From contig JAJPIA010000141.1 in assembly GCA_021324975.1 (NCBI GenBank), positions 25,568 to 89,567 of the forward strand: a DNA stretch of 64,000 bases, written 5' to 3'. The stretch's first letter is position 1, and every line of letters begins with the position of its first letter. The notes beneath the pieces are model-generated. The model was not told where the DNA came from and did not search any database. It worked only from the letters and a program-made list of their open reading frames with translations. The stretch is from Bacillota bacterium. Lineage in GTDB: Bacteria > Sysuimicrobiota > Sysuimicrobiia > Sysuimicrobiales > Segetimicrobiaceae. This document shows positions 15,816-24,793 of this stretch, piece after piece. The position numbers and the translations under genes were made by a program.

Positions 15816-17207
15816 ATGAAGCGCCGGAACGCCCTGCTCACGACCAATGCCCTCGTCTCCGCGGCGCTCGTCGCCGCCCTCCTCGTGGGCCTCAACTACC
15901 TGGTGACCGAGCACCACGTGCGGTGGGACCTCACCGCCACCCGCGAGCACTCGCTGTCGCCGCAGACGATCAAGGTGCTGCGGACGTTACCGGGCCCGAT
16001 CCAAGCCGTCGCGTTCCCCGGGTCGGATTCGACGCAGACGTACCGGCAGTTGCTCGCGACGTACCAGTATTACAGCAAGGACTTTCAATACCGGATCGTC
16101 GATCCGGACCGCGACCCCGCGCAGGCGCAGAAGTTCAAGGTGACGTCGTACGGGCAGATCGTGCTCCAGCACGGCGCGGCGTCCTACACCGTCGACGACG
16201 GGTCCGAGGAGGCGCTGACGAACGGCATCCTCCACGTGCTGGCCACGTCGAAGAAGACGGTGTACGTGCTGCAGGGCGAGGGCGAGCCCGGGCTCGACGA
16301 CTTTACGCGGAACGGGATGGGGTCCGCCAAGCAGGCGCTGACGAACAAGGGCTTCGATGTCAAGGCCCTCGCGCTGATCCAGACGGGGCAGATCCCGGCG
16401 GACGCGGCCGCGGTCATCGTCCCCGCGCCGAGCACCGACCTGCTGCCGCAGGAGACGGCGGCGCTCACCCGCTACTACGAGGGCGGCGGCAAGTTGCTGC
16501 TGATGGTGGACCCGCAGACGCCGGCGGGCGTGCGCGCGTGGCTCGCCACGGCGTTTCACGTCGGGGCGCCGGGTGGGGTCGTGATCGACCCGGTGTCGCG
16601 GCTGCTGGGCGGCGACGTTCGGGTGCCGATCGCCACCCAGTATCCACCGAGCGACATTACCCAGAACTTCTCGCTGGCGACCGCGTTTCCGCTGGCGACG
16701 CCGCTTGTGCCGAACGTCAAAACGCCCGGGGTGACCGTGACCCCGATGGTGAAGAGCTCGGACGCCAGCTACGTCAAGGTGAACACCGCGACCGAAGACC
16801 TCCGGTTCCAGCGGGGCACGGACGTCAAGGGCCCCGCCGTCCTCGCGGTGGAAGTTGCGCCGAACCCGTCCTCAGGTTCCTCCACGGCTCCCGCCCCCGG
16901 CAGGGGGGCGTCCCCCAACAAGGGCGCGCCGGCGCCAAAGGGGTCCGCGGCAATCTTCGGCAACAGCGCGTTCATTCGCAACACCTACATCGGCCTCGTC
17001 GGCAACCGCGATCTGTTCACGAGCGCCGTGGCCTGGCTGACGCAGTCCGGCGATCTCGTGAGCATCGCGCCGCGCGCCACCCCGTTCGATCCGTTCCTGA
17101 TCACCGGGGCGCAGGGGCGCTACCTGTTCGTGGGCAGCGTGATCGCCCTGCCGCTGCTGCTCCTCGTCGCCGGCGGCTCGATCTACCTGCAGAGGCGCGC
17201 GCTGTGA
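15816..17207 (+). CDS. GldG-like ABC-associated membrane protein
   Basis: 463 residues. It has an N-terminal helix (ALVSAALVAALLVGLNYLV), a large outer loop related to GldG (RWDLTATREHSLSPQTIKVLRTL, VYVLQGEGEPGLDD, then a DUF4350-like region with PQETAALTRYYEGGGKLLLMVDP) and a C-terminal helix (LFVGSVIALPLLLLVAGGSIYL). Residues about 345-375 are a low-complexity Ser/Pro/Ala linker. It begins four bases after the permease stop with a GGAGG ribosome site. It probably acts as the extracytoplasmic subunit of the Gld-type ABC complex. Confidence 0.88.
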   Translation: MKRRNALLTTNALVSAALVAALLVGLNYLVTEHHVRWDLTATREHSLSPQTIKVLRTLPGPIQAVAFPGSDSTQTYRQLLATYQYYSKDFQYRIVDPDRDPAQAQKFKVTSYGQIVLQHGAASYTVDDGSEEALTNGILHVLATSKKTVYVLQGEGEPGLDDFTRNGMGSAKQALTNKGFDVKALALIQTGQIPADAAAVIVPAPSTDLLPQETAALTRYYEGGGKLLLMVDPQTPAGVRAWLATAFHVGAPGGVVIDPVSRLLGGDVRVPIATQYPPSDITQNFSLATAFPLATPLVPNVKTPGVTVTPMVKSSDASYVKVNTATEDLRFQRGTDVKGPAVLAVEVAPNPSSGSSTAPAPGRGASPNKGAPAPKGSAAIFGNSAFIRNTYIGLVGNRDLFTSAVAWLTQSGDLVSIAPRATPFDPFLITGAQGRYLFVGSVIALPLLLLVAGGSIYLQRRAL

Positions 17208-18583
17208 ACCCGCGCGTCACGATCGTTCTCGCCGTTCTCGTCGCCGCGGTCGCGGGGTACATTTTCGCCGTCGACCGGCCTCAGGCGCAGCGCGCCGAGG
17301 AAGCGAAGCACCTCGTGCAGCTGCAGAAAGCCGACATCACCGGGGTGTCGCTGACATCGTCCAAGGGGACGGTGGATCTCCAGCGGACCGACGCGACGCA
17401 CTGGCAGATCACCCGCCCGTTCGACGCGCCGGCCGCGTCGTTCGCCGTGGGCGATCTCCTGGACGCGGTCACGGGCATCGTGCCCCAGCGCACGCTCGCC
17501 GGCGCGGGGGATGATGCTAAGGCGTACGGCTTCAACGCGCCGAGCCTGACGCTCGCGCTGCGCGCGTCCGGCGGCCGGTCCGTCACGGTCGTCTTCGGCA
17601 AGGCCGATCCGGTCGGCTCTGCCATGTACGCCCGCCTCGCATCGGGCCAGACCGTCTACCTCGTCGACTCATCGCTCAAGGATTCGCTCTCCAAGACGGG
17701 CGCCGATCTGCGCCAGAAGACGCTCGCCGACTTTGCGAACGCGGACGTGCAGCAGGTCCGAATCACCGCGCCAGACCGCACGCTGGTCGTCGACCGGACG
17801 GGTCCCGATCGCTGGCGCATCGAGGGGGCGCCGGCGCCGCATGCGCGGCCAGCGTGGCCGGCGGACGACTTCAAGGTGACCGATATGTTCTTCCCGTTGA
17901 CGACGTCCGAGGCCAAGCGCTTCCACGACGGGGTCACGGATCTCGCGCTGTACGGCCTGGACCACCCGGCGGTGACGATGGATCTCACGATGAAAGGCCG
18001 CACGGAGCCGCTGCGGATCATCGCGGCGCAACGCGGCAAGGTCGCCTACGGGATGGTCGCGGGCGCGCACACCGTGCTGGAGCTGGACCCGTCCATCGTG
18101 GGGAAGCTCACGCCGACGCCGATCGCGCTCGTGAGCACGCGCATCCTGCCCTATGACCCGCAGAATCTCGTCGCGTTCACGTGGCGGCGAAACGGGCAAA
18201 CGCTCCAGGTGCGCCGCCAGGGGCCGGGGTTCACCGGCAGCCATCTGAGCGATCAGGACGTGTCGGACATGTTCTCGGCGATGAACCTGCTGGACGCCGA
18301 CAAAGTCCAGGAGCTGGGGGCGGCGCCGGGGGGCGCGCCCGCGTTCGAGATCCAGACGGACGGCGGCGAGGGTGCCCGGTACGTCGTGCAGTTCTACACG
18401 CAGCCCCGGGGCGGCTGGCTCGTCACCGACCGCGCGCTCGGGCTGCAATACGTCCTGGCGTCGAACGCGCTCGACGCGCTGCCGAAGTCCATCAAGGGGT
18501 TCTTGGGCGTGCCGGCCCCGGCCGCGCCCGCTCCCACGGGCCGGACGCCGAAGCCGAAGCCCGCGGCGCCTCACAAACCCTAG
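17204..18583 (+). CDS. DUF4340-domain membrane-anchored protein
   Basis: 459 residues from the GTG at 17204, which overlaps the previous stop (GTGA). An N-terminal helix (ITVVLAVLVAAVAGYIF type) anchors a large extracytoplasmic part made of repeated DUF4340-like modules: ITGVSLTSSKGTVDLQRT...WQITRPF near residue 45 and QQVRITAPDRTLVVDRTG...WRIEGAPA near 185. A Pro/Ala/Lys-rich tail ends the protein. DUF4340 proteins regularly follow GldA-GldF-GldG genes, so it is likely a fourth subunit. Biochemical function unknown. Confidence 0.85.
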   Translation: MNPRVTIVLAVLVAAVAGYIFAVDRPQAQRAEEAKHLVQLQKADITGVSLTSSKGTVDLQRTDATHWQITRPFDAPAASFAVGDLLDAVTGIVPQRTLAGAGDDAKAYGFNAPSLTLALRASGGRSVTVVFGKADPVGSAMYARLASGQTVYLVDSSLKDSLSKTGADLRQKTLADFANADVQQVRITAPDRTLVVDRTGPDRWRIEGAPAPHARPAWPADDFKVTDMFFPLTTSEAKRFHDGVTDLALYGLDHPAVTMDLTMKGRTEPLRIIAAQRGKVAYGMVAGAHTVLELDPSIVGKLTPTPIALVSTRILPYDPQNLVAFTWRRNGQTLQVRRQGPGFTGSHLSDQDVSDMFSAMNLLDADKVQELGAAPGGAPAFEIQTDGGEGARYVVQFYTQPRGGWLVTDRALGLQYVLASNALDALPKSIKGFLGVPAPAAPAPTGRTPKPKPAAPHKP

Positions 18584-18621
18584 TGCGCCAGCGCATTACT
18601 TCGGCCCCTCGTCGCAGGTAC

Positions 18622-18640
18622 GACACGAGGCACTAGGCGG
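18622..18640 (+). repeat. intergenic motif copy 1 (GACACGAGGCACTAG)
   Basis: It closely matches a motif at 21011, with one mismatch in the first 15 bases. Both copies stand 75-94 bases upstream of genes for exported proteins (18716 and 21086). See the finding on shared elements. Confidence 0.35.
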
Positions 18641-18715
18641 TCCGGCAGGGTCGCGCGCGCCGATCGACGAAACGTATGCGGCGTCCTGAACGTCGCACCC
18701 ACGGACGGACCCTGC

Positions 18716-21001
18716 ATGCCGCACCGCCCGAACGCACGTCGCGCCATCGGATGGTGTCTGGTGGCGCTTGTCTCGCTTGCGCTCGCCGCCCCGATCGTCT
18801 CCGCCGTCCCGTCGCCGAATGTGTGGCCCGCGGTGCTCGCGGCCGACACCCTCGACCTGCCCGTCGCGACCGGCATTCAGTATCACCGGGCGACGCTCGC
18901 GACCGCGGACGGGCCGCTCGTCGTGCATCAGATGCAGGTGGACCTAGGGAACCCCACGATCCGGCTCGGCGTCGGGCTCGCCCGCGATCGGCTGATGAGC
19001 GACGACGAGCCCGTGTCCTCCATGGTGCTGCGCACGGGCGCGATCGCGGGCGTCAACGCCGACTACTTCGATATTCACCAGTCCGGGATACCGCTCAACA
19101 TCGTCGTGCAGCACGGCCAGCTGCTGCGCAGTCCATGGCGCTGGGTGGCGTTCGTCGTCGGCAAGGACGGCGCGGCGCGCATCATCCGGTACCGCTGGAT
19201 CGGCAGCATCACGGTGCCGGAGACCGGCGAGACGCGGGCGCTCGACGGGTTCAACACCGGGTTGATCCCGAACGGCATCGTGCTCATGTCGAACACCCGC
19301 GGGTACGGGGCGCCGCCGCCCGATCCCGGGACGCGCCAGATGGTCGTGGAACTGACGGCGCCCGACGAAACCGGGCACGCGTTCGTCAAGCAGTTGTGGC
19401 CGCAGCAGGCGTTCTACGTGCCGTTTCCCAACAACGACGTCATCCTGGTCGGCCTCGGAACCGGAGCGGACTGGCTCGGACGGCTCACGGCCGGCACCCC
19501 GGTGCAGCTCAATCTGACGACCGATCCGGATTGGCACGACGCTCAGATGGCGATCGGCGGGGGGCCGATCCTCGTGCAGAACAGCCAGATCGTCGACGAT
19601 CCGGACGCGCCGTCGCCCAAGGAGCGGGACTACCGCTACCCGGTGATCGCGGTCGGCATCGGCCGCGATGCGCACACCCTCACGTTCGTCGAGGTGGACG
19701 GCCGGCAGCCGGCCCTCAGCATCGGGCTGACGCGCCCCCAACTGGCGCAGTACATGCTGCGGCTCGGCGCGGCCCAGGCCATGGCGTTCGACAGCGGTGG
19801 CTCAGCGACCATGGTCGTGCACCTGCCCGGAGCGCCCGCGCCGGCCGTGGTGAACTCTCCGTCGGACGGCCAGGAACGCCCCGTGGGGGACGCGATCCTC
19901 GTGTACAGCTCGGCCGTGCCCGGCCCGCCCGCGCGCGTCCTCGTCAACGGCGGGCACCCGCTGGAGCTGTTCGCGGGCGCGAGCGCGACGCTGCCGCTGA
20001 TCGGCGTGGACGCTCAAGGTAATCCCGTGGCGCTCGGCGCGCCGGTCTCGACCACCGTATCGCCGCCTACCCTCGTCACGGTCGCCGCCGCGGCGACCGC
20101 GGTGTCGGCGCGCGCGCCGGCGTCCGGCGACTCCCAGGCCCAGGCCGCTCCGCCGGCGGGACCCGCGCCGTCCCTCAGCGTCACCGCCGGCCCGTCCGCG
20201 GGAAGCGGGACGCTCGAGGTGCAGAGCGGGGACGCGAGCGGATCGATCCCGGTCTCGGTCGTTACGCAGCTGAGCCGGCTCGTCGTCAGCCCGGCGTCGG
20301 TGGCGGTGGCGCCGGGCGCGGGCGCGCAATTCACGGTGAGCGCCCAGGATGCCGAGGGCCGGACCGTCGGCCTGTCCGGCGCGCCGGTGGCGTGGAGCGT
20401 GACGCCGAGCATTCTCGGCGCGATCACACCGGGCGGCGCGTTCGTGGCCGGTGATGCATTCGGTGCGGGCAGCGTCACGGTGCGGGCTGGCGGCGCGGTC
20501 GGGCACGCGCAGGTCGCGATCGGCAGCACCGCCCGGTACCTGAGCGCCTTCGATCGTGGCGCGTGGTCGTTTCGCGGGTATCCCGCGACGGTCTCGGGAT
20601 CGGTCGGGCTCGTGAGGGATCCGCAGCACGACGGTCACCCCTCGGCGCGGCTGGCCTTTGCGCTCGACGGCGCCGGTACGCGCGCCGCATATCTCATCAC
20701 GCAACTGCCGTTGCCGGGCGCGCCCACCGGCATCAGCGTTTGGGTGTACGGCGACGGAAGCGGCGTCTGGCTGCGCGGCGCGTACGACCAAGCGAACGGC
20801 GATCGTGGGACGGTCACCCTGGCGCGCCGTGTGGATTGGACCGGCTGGCGCTCGATCACCGTCCAGCTGCCCCCGGGTTTGGCGCTACCGATCAACTGGG
20901 CGACCTTCTATGTGGTGGAGACGGATCCGTCGAGGACGCCGCACGGGGTGATCTACCTGAGCGACCTGCGGGCGATCTACCCGGCGGGCGGCGCCAAGTA
21001 G
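18716..21001 (+). CDS. secreted phosphodiester glycosidase (NAGPA domain) with Ig-like and C-terminal beta-sandwich regions
   Basis: 761 residues with a signal peptide (IGWCLVALVSLALAAPIVSAV). Residues about 60-410 are a NAGPA domain: GAIAGVNADYFDIHQSG, MAIGGGPILVQNSQ, and the hallmark AMAFDSGGSATMVVHLPG (family DGGGSTTMV). Human NAGPA removes GlcNAc from phosphodiesters; bacterial members act on cell-surface glycans or are uncharacterised. Residues about 430-500 are Ala/Pro/Ser-rich linker, 515-610 resemble bacterial Ig-like (BIG) repeats (LVVSPASVAVAPGAGAQFTV), and 615-761 form a beta-rich C-terminus like a carbohydrate-binding module. The ATG at 18716 follows a 132-base gap holding motif copy 1. 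Confidence 0.85.
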   Translation: MPHRPNARRAIGWCLVALVSLALAAPIVSAVPSPNVWPAVLAADTLDLPVATGIQYHRATLATADGPLVVHQMQVDLGNPTIRLGVGLARDRLMSDDEPVSSMVLRTGAIAGVNADYFDIHQSGIPLNIVVQHGQLLRSPWRWVAFVVGKDGAARIIRYRWIGSITVPETGETRALDGFNTGLIPNGIVLMSNTRGYGAPPPDPGTRQMVVELTAPDETGHAFVKQLWPQQAFYVPFPNNDVILVGLGTGADWLGRLTAGTPVQLNLTTDPDWHDAQMAIGGGPILVQNSQIVDDPDAPSPKERDYRYPVIAVGIGRDAHTLTFVEVDGRQPALSIGLTRPQLAQYMLRLGAAQAMAFDSGGSATMVVHLPGAPAPAVVNSPSDGQERPVGDAILVYSSAVPGPPARVLVNGGHPLELFAGASATLPLIGVDAQGNPVALGAPVSTTVSPPTLVTVAAAATAVSARAPASGDSQAQAAPPAGPAPSLSVTAGPSAGSGTLEVQSGDASGSIPVSVVTQLSRLVVSPASVAVAPGAGAQFTVSAQDAEGRTVGLSGAPVAWSVTPSILGAITPGGAFVAGDAFGAGSVTVRAGGAVGHAQVAIGSTARYLSAFDRGAWSFRGYPATVSGSVGLVRDPQHDGHPSARLAFALDGAGTRAAYLITQLPLPGAPTGISVWVYGDGSGVWLRGAYDQANGDRGTVTLARRVDWTGWRSITVQLPPGLALPINWATFYVVETDPSRTPHGVIYLSDLRAIYPAGGAK

Positions 21002-21010
21002 TGCACCATT

Positions 21011-21028
21011 GACACGAGGCAGTAGCGG
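21011..21028 (+). repeat. intergenic motif copy 2 (GACACGAGGCAGTAG)
   Basis: Second copy of the motif seen at 18622. Here it overlaps a TTGACA hexamer at 21009-21014 that could be a -35 box; no clear -10 box follows. Confidence 0.35.
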
Positions 21029-21085
21029 CGCGGCGCAGGGGACGCCTCGCCGGACGTCGAACACACGCGCGTTCCGGGACGCCTC

Positions 21086-23236
21086 ATGATCTACGCCGTG
21101 CGATCCCTCTTAAGCCTCGTGCTCATCGTCGGGCTGCTCGTCAGCACCGCGGGGCCCGTGCTGCCTCAATCACCGCCCACGCTCGCCGACGCGGTCGCGG
21201 CCTACGCCCGCGGCGACATGCCCGGAGCCAGGATGATGTTGACCGCGCTGGCCCAGGACACCACCGCCGACGGCGGACGGGCTTCGTACCTGCTCGGCGT
21301 CACGGAGCTGGCCGCGCGGCACTACGCCCCGGCCGCGCAGCTGTTTGTCCGCGCCGAGCAGGCAGTTCCCGTGCTCGGCGACTACGCTGTCTACAACGGC
21401 GCGGTCGCCGCGTTCAAGATGGGACAGTACGCCGCCGCCGCGCAGGGATTCCAGGACCTCCTGCAGCGATTCCCCGATAGCACGCTCCGGAAATCCGCGG
21501 CGTTTCAGCGCGCGGAAAGCCTGCGCGACCTCGGCGCACCGGACGCGCCTGACGCGTACCATGCATACTTGGAGATCGCCGGCGACGATCCCCATGCCGC
21601 GCAGGCATGGTACGAGATGGCCGGCGCGCTGGAGCGTCAGAATCGATGGGGAGACGCGGCGCAGGCCTACCGCCGGGTCCTCTGGGTATTTCCGGCGACG
21701 CCCTACGCCCAACCGGCCGCGCAACGCCTCCGCGCGCTGGCGGCCGTGCATCCGTTGCCGCCGGATGCCACGCCGCCGGCGGCCGTGTACGAGCGGGGCG
21801 CGGAGGACTTCGCGGCGGGCCAATACGCGGCCGCGCGCGCCGAGCTCACGCACGTGCTCCAGATGCCGGGCGGCTGGGTCGTGGCCGATCAAGCATTGTA
21901 CAGGCTCGGCGTAATCGCCTACCGCAGCGGGCGGCTCAGCGACGCCGCGGCGCTGTTCCGGCGGGACGTGGCGCTCGCGCAGACCCATGCCGACGACGCC
22001 TCCTATTATCTCGTGCGCATCGCCGTGGCCCGCGGGGCCGAGGCTACCGCCGTGGCCCTTGCGCGCACGCTGGCCCAGTCGTTCCCGCGGTCGTCGCTGG
22101 CTCCGCGCGGCCTGTACACGGTGGCCGCGTTCCGCGAAACTCGGGGCGCCGTTGAGGCGGCGGCCGCGCTCTTCAACGAGGCGGCGGCCGGCTTCCCCGG
22201 GACCTACTGGGGCGACCGCGCCGGCTGGGAGGCCGGCTGGATTCGTTACCGCATGCACGCGTGGCAGGACGCGCTCGCGGCGTGGCGGCGGCTCGCCGGA
22301 GTCGCGGATGATGCGGACATGGCCGCCGCGGGATCGTACTGGGCGGCGCGGGCTGCCGCCGCGGTCGGCGACGGCGCGGGCGCCCAGAACGGCTACCTCG
22401 TCACGGCCGCGAAGTATCCGGAGACGTTCTACGGCCAGCTCGCGGCGGCGCGGACGGGCGTCCCGATGCGCCTTGCGGTCGCGCAGCCGATGCCGGATCC
22501 GCCCGCCGGCGAGATCGCCTCGCTCGATCGCTTCCGGGAACTGGACACGCTGGCGCAGACGGCCGACGCGACCCGAGAGCTCGAGGCCGCGGCCGCCACC
22601 GCGCCGGCCCAAGATCGCGCCGCCGTGACGCTGCTGCTCGGTCAATACTACGAGCGGCAGCAGCAGGTCGCGCGCGGGATTCTCGAAGCCGAACAGGCGC
22701 GGACGCTCAGCGGCGGCGGACCCGGGACCGAGCCGCTGGCCGTCTGGGAAGCGCTCTATCCCCGCCCGGCGTGGTCCACGATCTCGCAGGCCGCGGGGCG
22801 GGCGGGGGTCGATCCATATCTCGTGGCCGCGGTGGTGCGCGAGGAGAGCCGCTTTGACCCGGCGGCCGTCTCGCCGGCCGGCGCCTACGGGCTCATGCAG
22901 CTGATGCCGGGCACGGCCAAGAGCGTCGCTCGGAGCGCCGGCGTCGCGCCGCCAGACCTACGCGCGTTGACCGATTCGCGCACCAACGTGCAATTGGGCA
23001 CGACGGTGCTCGCCGAGCTGCTCCGGCAATTTGGGCGACCGGACCTGGCGCTCGCCGCCTACAATGCGGGGCCCGGCGCCGTGCGGCGCTGGCAGTCCCA
23101 GTACGACTGGAGCGATCCCGCGGCGTTCGACGAGTCGATCCCCTACGACGAGACGCGGGGCTACGTCAAGACCGTACTGCGCTCCGCCGCGATCTACCGC
23201 TGGCTCTACCGGGACGGGCATCCCTCGCCGCAGTAA
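21086..23236 (+). CDS. soluble-type lytic murein transglycosylase with TPR-like repeats
   Basis: 716 residues. The signal peptide (LLSLVLIVGLLVSTAGPVLPQ) sends it to the envelope. Residues about 40-540 are Ala/Tyr-rich helical repeats of TPR type, as in Slt70. Residues about 560-700 are the SLT domain: VREESRFDPAAVSPAGAYG with catalytic Glu near 587, LMQLMPGTAKSVA, and LALAAYNAGPGAVRRW. It cleaves the MurNAc-GlcNAc bond and leaves 1,6-anhydro-MurNAc ends. This product is the substrate class of the AnmK/MurQ pathway encoded at 41442-43744, so the two regions fit together functionally. Confidence 0.92.
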   Translation: MIYAVRSLLSLVLIVGLLVSTAGPVLPQSPPTLADAVAAYARGDMPGARMMLTALAQDTTADGGRASYLLGVTELAARHYAPAAQLFVRAEQAVPVLGDYAVYNGAVAAFKMGQYAAAAQGFQDLLQRFPDSTLRKSAAFQRAESLRDLGAPDAPDAYHAYLEIAGDDPHAAQAWYEMAGALERQNRWGDAAQAYRRVLWVFPATPYAQPAAQRLRALAAVHPLPPDATPPAAVYERGAEDFAAGQYAAARAELTHVLQMPGGWVVADQALYRLGVIAYRSGRLSDAAALFRRDVALAQTHADDASYYLVRIAVARGAEATAVALARTLAQSFPRSSLAPRGLYTVAAFRETRGAVEAAAALFNEAAAGFPGTYWGDRAGWEAGWIRYRMHAWQDALAAWRRLAGVADDADMAAAGSYWAARAAAAVGDGAGAQNGYLVTAAKYPETFYGQLAAARTGVPMRLAVAQPMPDPPAGEIASLDRFRELDTLAQTADATRELEAAAATAPAQDRAAVTLLLGQYYERQQQVARGILEAEQARTLSGGGPGTEPLAVWEALYPRPAWSTISQAAGRAGVDPYLVAAVVREESRFDPAAVSPAGAYGLMQLMPGTAKSVARSAGVAPPDLRALTDSRTNVQLGTTVLAELLRQFGRPDLALAAYNAGPGAVRRWQSQYDWSDPAAFDESIPYDETRGYVKTVLRSAAIYRWLYRDGHPSPQ

Positions 23237-23493
23237 CGCCGCCCATTCCTGCCGTAAACCTAGCGCAAGGGTTATCCAAACTTCCCGAGAACTTCTCTGG
23301 ACCGCATCGTGGTCGCGCGGGCCCGCGATGGTCATGACCGCGCGGAATCGATCGGGGGAGCATACGATTGCAGGAGCCGGGGGAATCATCCTCTCGGCGT
23401 ATGCTGCCGAGTGCCGGGCTCATGCTATTGATCGAGATGTCATAGTCTACGCCGACGCAGACGCCGGGCAATCCGCGCCAAAGGACGAGCGCC

Positions 23494-24783
23494 ATGACCG
23501 CAGCACACGCACGCGCAGCACTCATCGCCGTTGCAATCGCCGCCGGGATCGCCGCGGGTAGCGGCGCGGCGTTCGACCCGCCGGCCGCGCAGGGCGCGGC
23601 CGGTTGGACTCGCGTGAGCATCGCGGGCATGCTCGTGTCGGTCGATGCGGGGCACCAGATGCTTACGTTGGAGACCGCGCGCGGCCGGCTCCGGGTGCGC
23701 ACCACCGGGTTCACGGCGTTGATGCTGGCGACGACGCACGATGCTCCGGTCCGTCTCCCGGTGCCGTCGGTCGTGGAGGGCGTCCGGTTGTCGGACGGCT
23801 CCGTGATCGCCGGCGTCGTGATCTTGGGCGGCGTCGGATCGGCACACGAGGGCGGCCGCCTGTCGGCGGTTCCCATCGGCACCTGGCTTGGCCGGTTCGG
23901 GCCGAGCGGCGGCACCATCCAGCAGACGGCCGCCGCGTCATCGCAGGGTGAAGACGGGACGCCGGCCGCGGTTCACCCCGGCGTGGATCCACCGGTAAGG
24001 GATTTTTCGTCTCCGATCGGCGCGGGTGGCAGCGGCGGCGCGGGCGGCCCCGGCGGAAGCCGGAACTCGATGGACGGGCTTGGCAACGGCGGCAAGGGCG
24101 GCAACGGCGGCGACGGCGGCGCCCCATTCGGGCAGTTCAACGGGGGAAACGGGGGTGCCGGTGGTGCCGGGGGTGCCGGCGGCAGCGATAACGGCGGCAA
24201 CGGCGGCCGAGGCGGTAACGGAGGGGACGGCGGCGCGGCGGGAGCCAGGATCGACGGCGGCAACGGCGGCGACGGCGGCCAGGGCGGCAGCGGCGGTAAC
24301 GGTGCGGTCGGGCCGAGCGGCGGCAACGGTGGGCGCGGCGGCAGCGGTGGCAACGGAGGCTCGTGCGATGGGGCAGGATGTTCGGCCGGCAACGGCGGTA
24401 AGGGTGGCAATGGCGGCAACGGCGGCATGGGCGCCGCGGGCGGTGCCAACGGCGGCGGAGGAGCCGGCGGGAACGGCGGCAACGGTGGAGGATGCGTCGG
24501 CGACGGATGCTCGGCCGGCAACGGCGGAAACGGCGGGCTCGGCGGCAGTGCGGGAATGTCGACGGGTAGCCGCAGCGGTCGGGATGGACAAAATGGCCAG
24601 AACGGTCAAAACGGAGGGCCGGGGTTGGGCGGCAACGGCGGGAACGGCGGGAACGGAGGAAACGGTGGCAGCGTCTCCTCGAACGGCGGCGGCGTGGGTG
24701 GCACGTCGGGGCCAGACGGCGTGGGCGGCAGGGGCGGCGGCTGCGCCGGCAACGGTTGCTCGCCGGGCCGCGACGGCCACTGA
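23494..24783 (+). CDS. secreted Gly/Asn-rich repeat protein with paired-cysteine motifs
   Basis: 429 residues. The signal peptide ([20 protein letters not shown]) is followed by a small beta-type domain (about 35-135: [32 protein letters not shown]), a linker, and from about residue 175 a long run of GGNGGxGG-type repeats with more than 50% glycine. Three spaced cysteine pairs occur ([27 protein letters not shown]), the last near the C-terminus. The composition recalls mycobacterial PE-PGRS proteins and glycine-rich polyproline-II bundles, but no PE domain is present. It may be a surface or matrix protein. A 257-base gap precedes it with no clear promoter. Function unknown. Confidence 0.8.
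   Translation: MTAAHARAALIAVAIAAGIAAGSGAAFDPPAAQGAAGWTRVSIAGMLVSVDAGHQMLTLETARGRLRVRTTGFTALMLATTHDAPVRLPVPSVVEGVRLSDGSVIAGVVILGGVGSAHEGGRLSAVPIGTWLGRFGPSGGTIQQTAAASSQGEDGTPAAVHPGVDPPVRDFSSPIGAGGSGGAGGPGGSRNSMDGLGNGGKGGNGGDGGAPFGQFNGGNGGAGGAGGAGGSDNGGNGGRGGNGGDGGAAGARIDGGNGGDGGQGGSGGNGAVGPSGGNGGRGGSGGNGGSCDGAGCSAGNGGKGGNGGNGGMGAAGGANGGGGAGGNGGNGGGCVGDGCSAGNGGNGGLGGSAGMSTGSRSGRDGQNGQNGQNGGPGLGGNGGNGGNGGNGGSVSSNGGGVGGTSGPDGVGGRGGGCAGNGCSPGRDGH
24019..24771 (+). repeat. GGC-rich coding repeat (GGNGG units)
   Basis: Tandem imperfect 9-15 base units of the type GGCAACGGCGGC encode the glycine-rich part of the secreted protein. The reverse strand is also open throughout as Pro/Ala-rich frames, which I treat as an artefact of the repeat. 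Confidence 0.85.
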
Positions 24784-24793
24784 ATCGGCGTCG

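Noticed and set aside
23938..24780. Pro/Ala-rich minus-strand frames opposite the Gly-rich repeat
   Set aside because: The reverse complement of GGC/GGN repeats is automatically open (GCC/CCG). There is no start signal, while the plus strand has a signal peptide and ribosome site.
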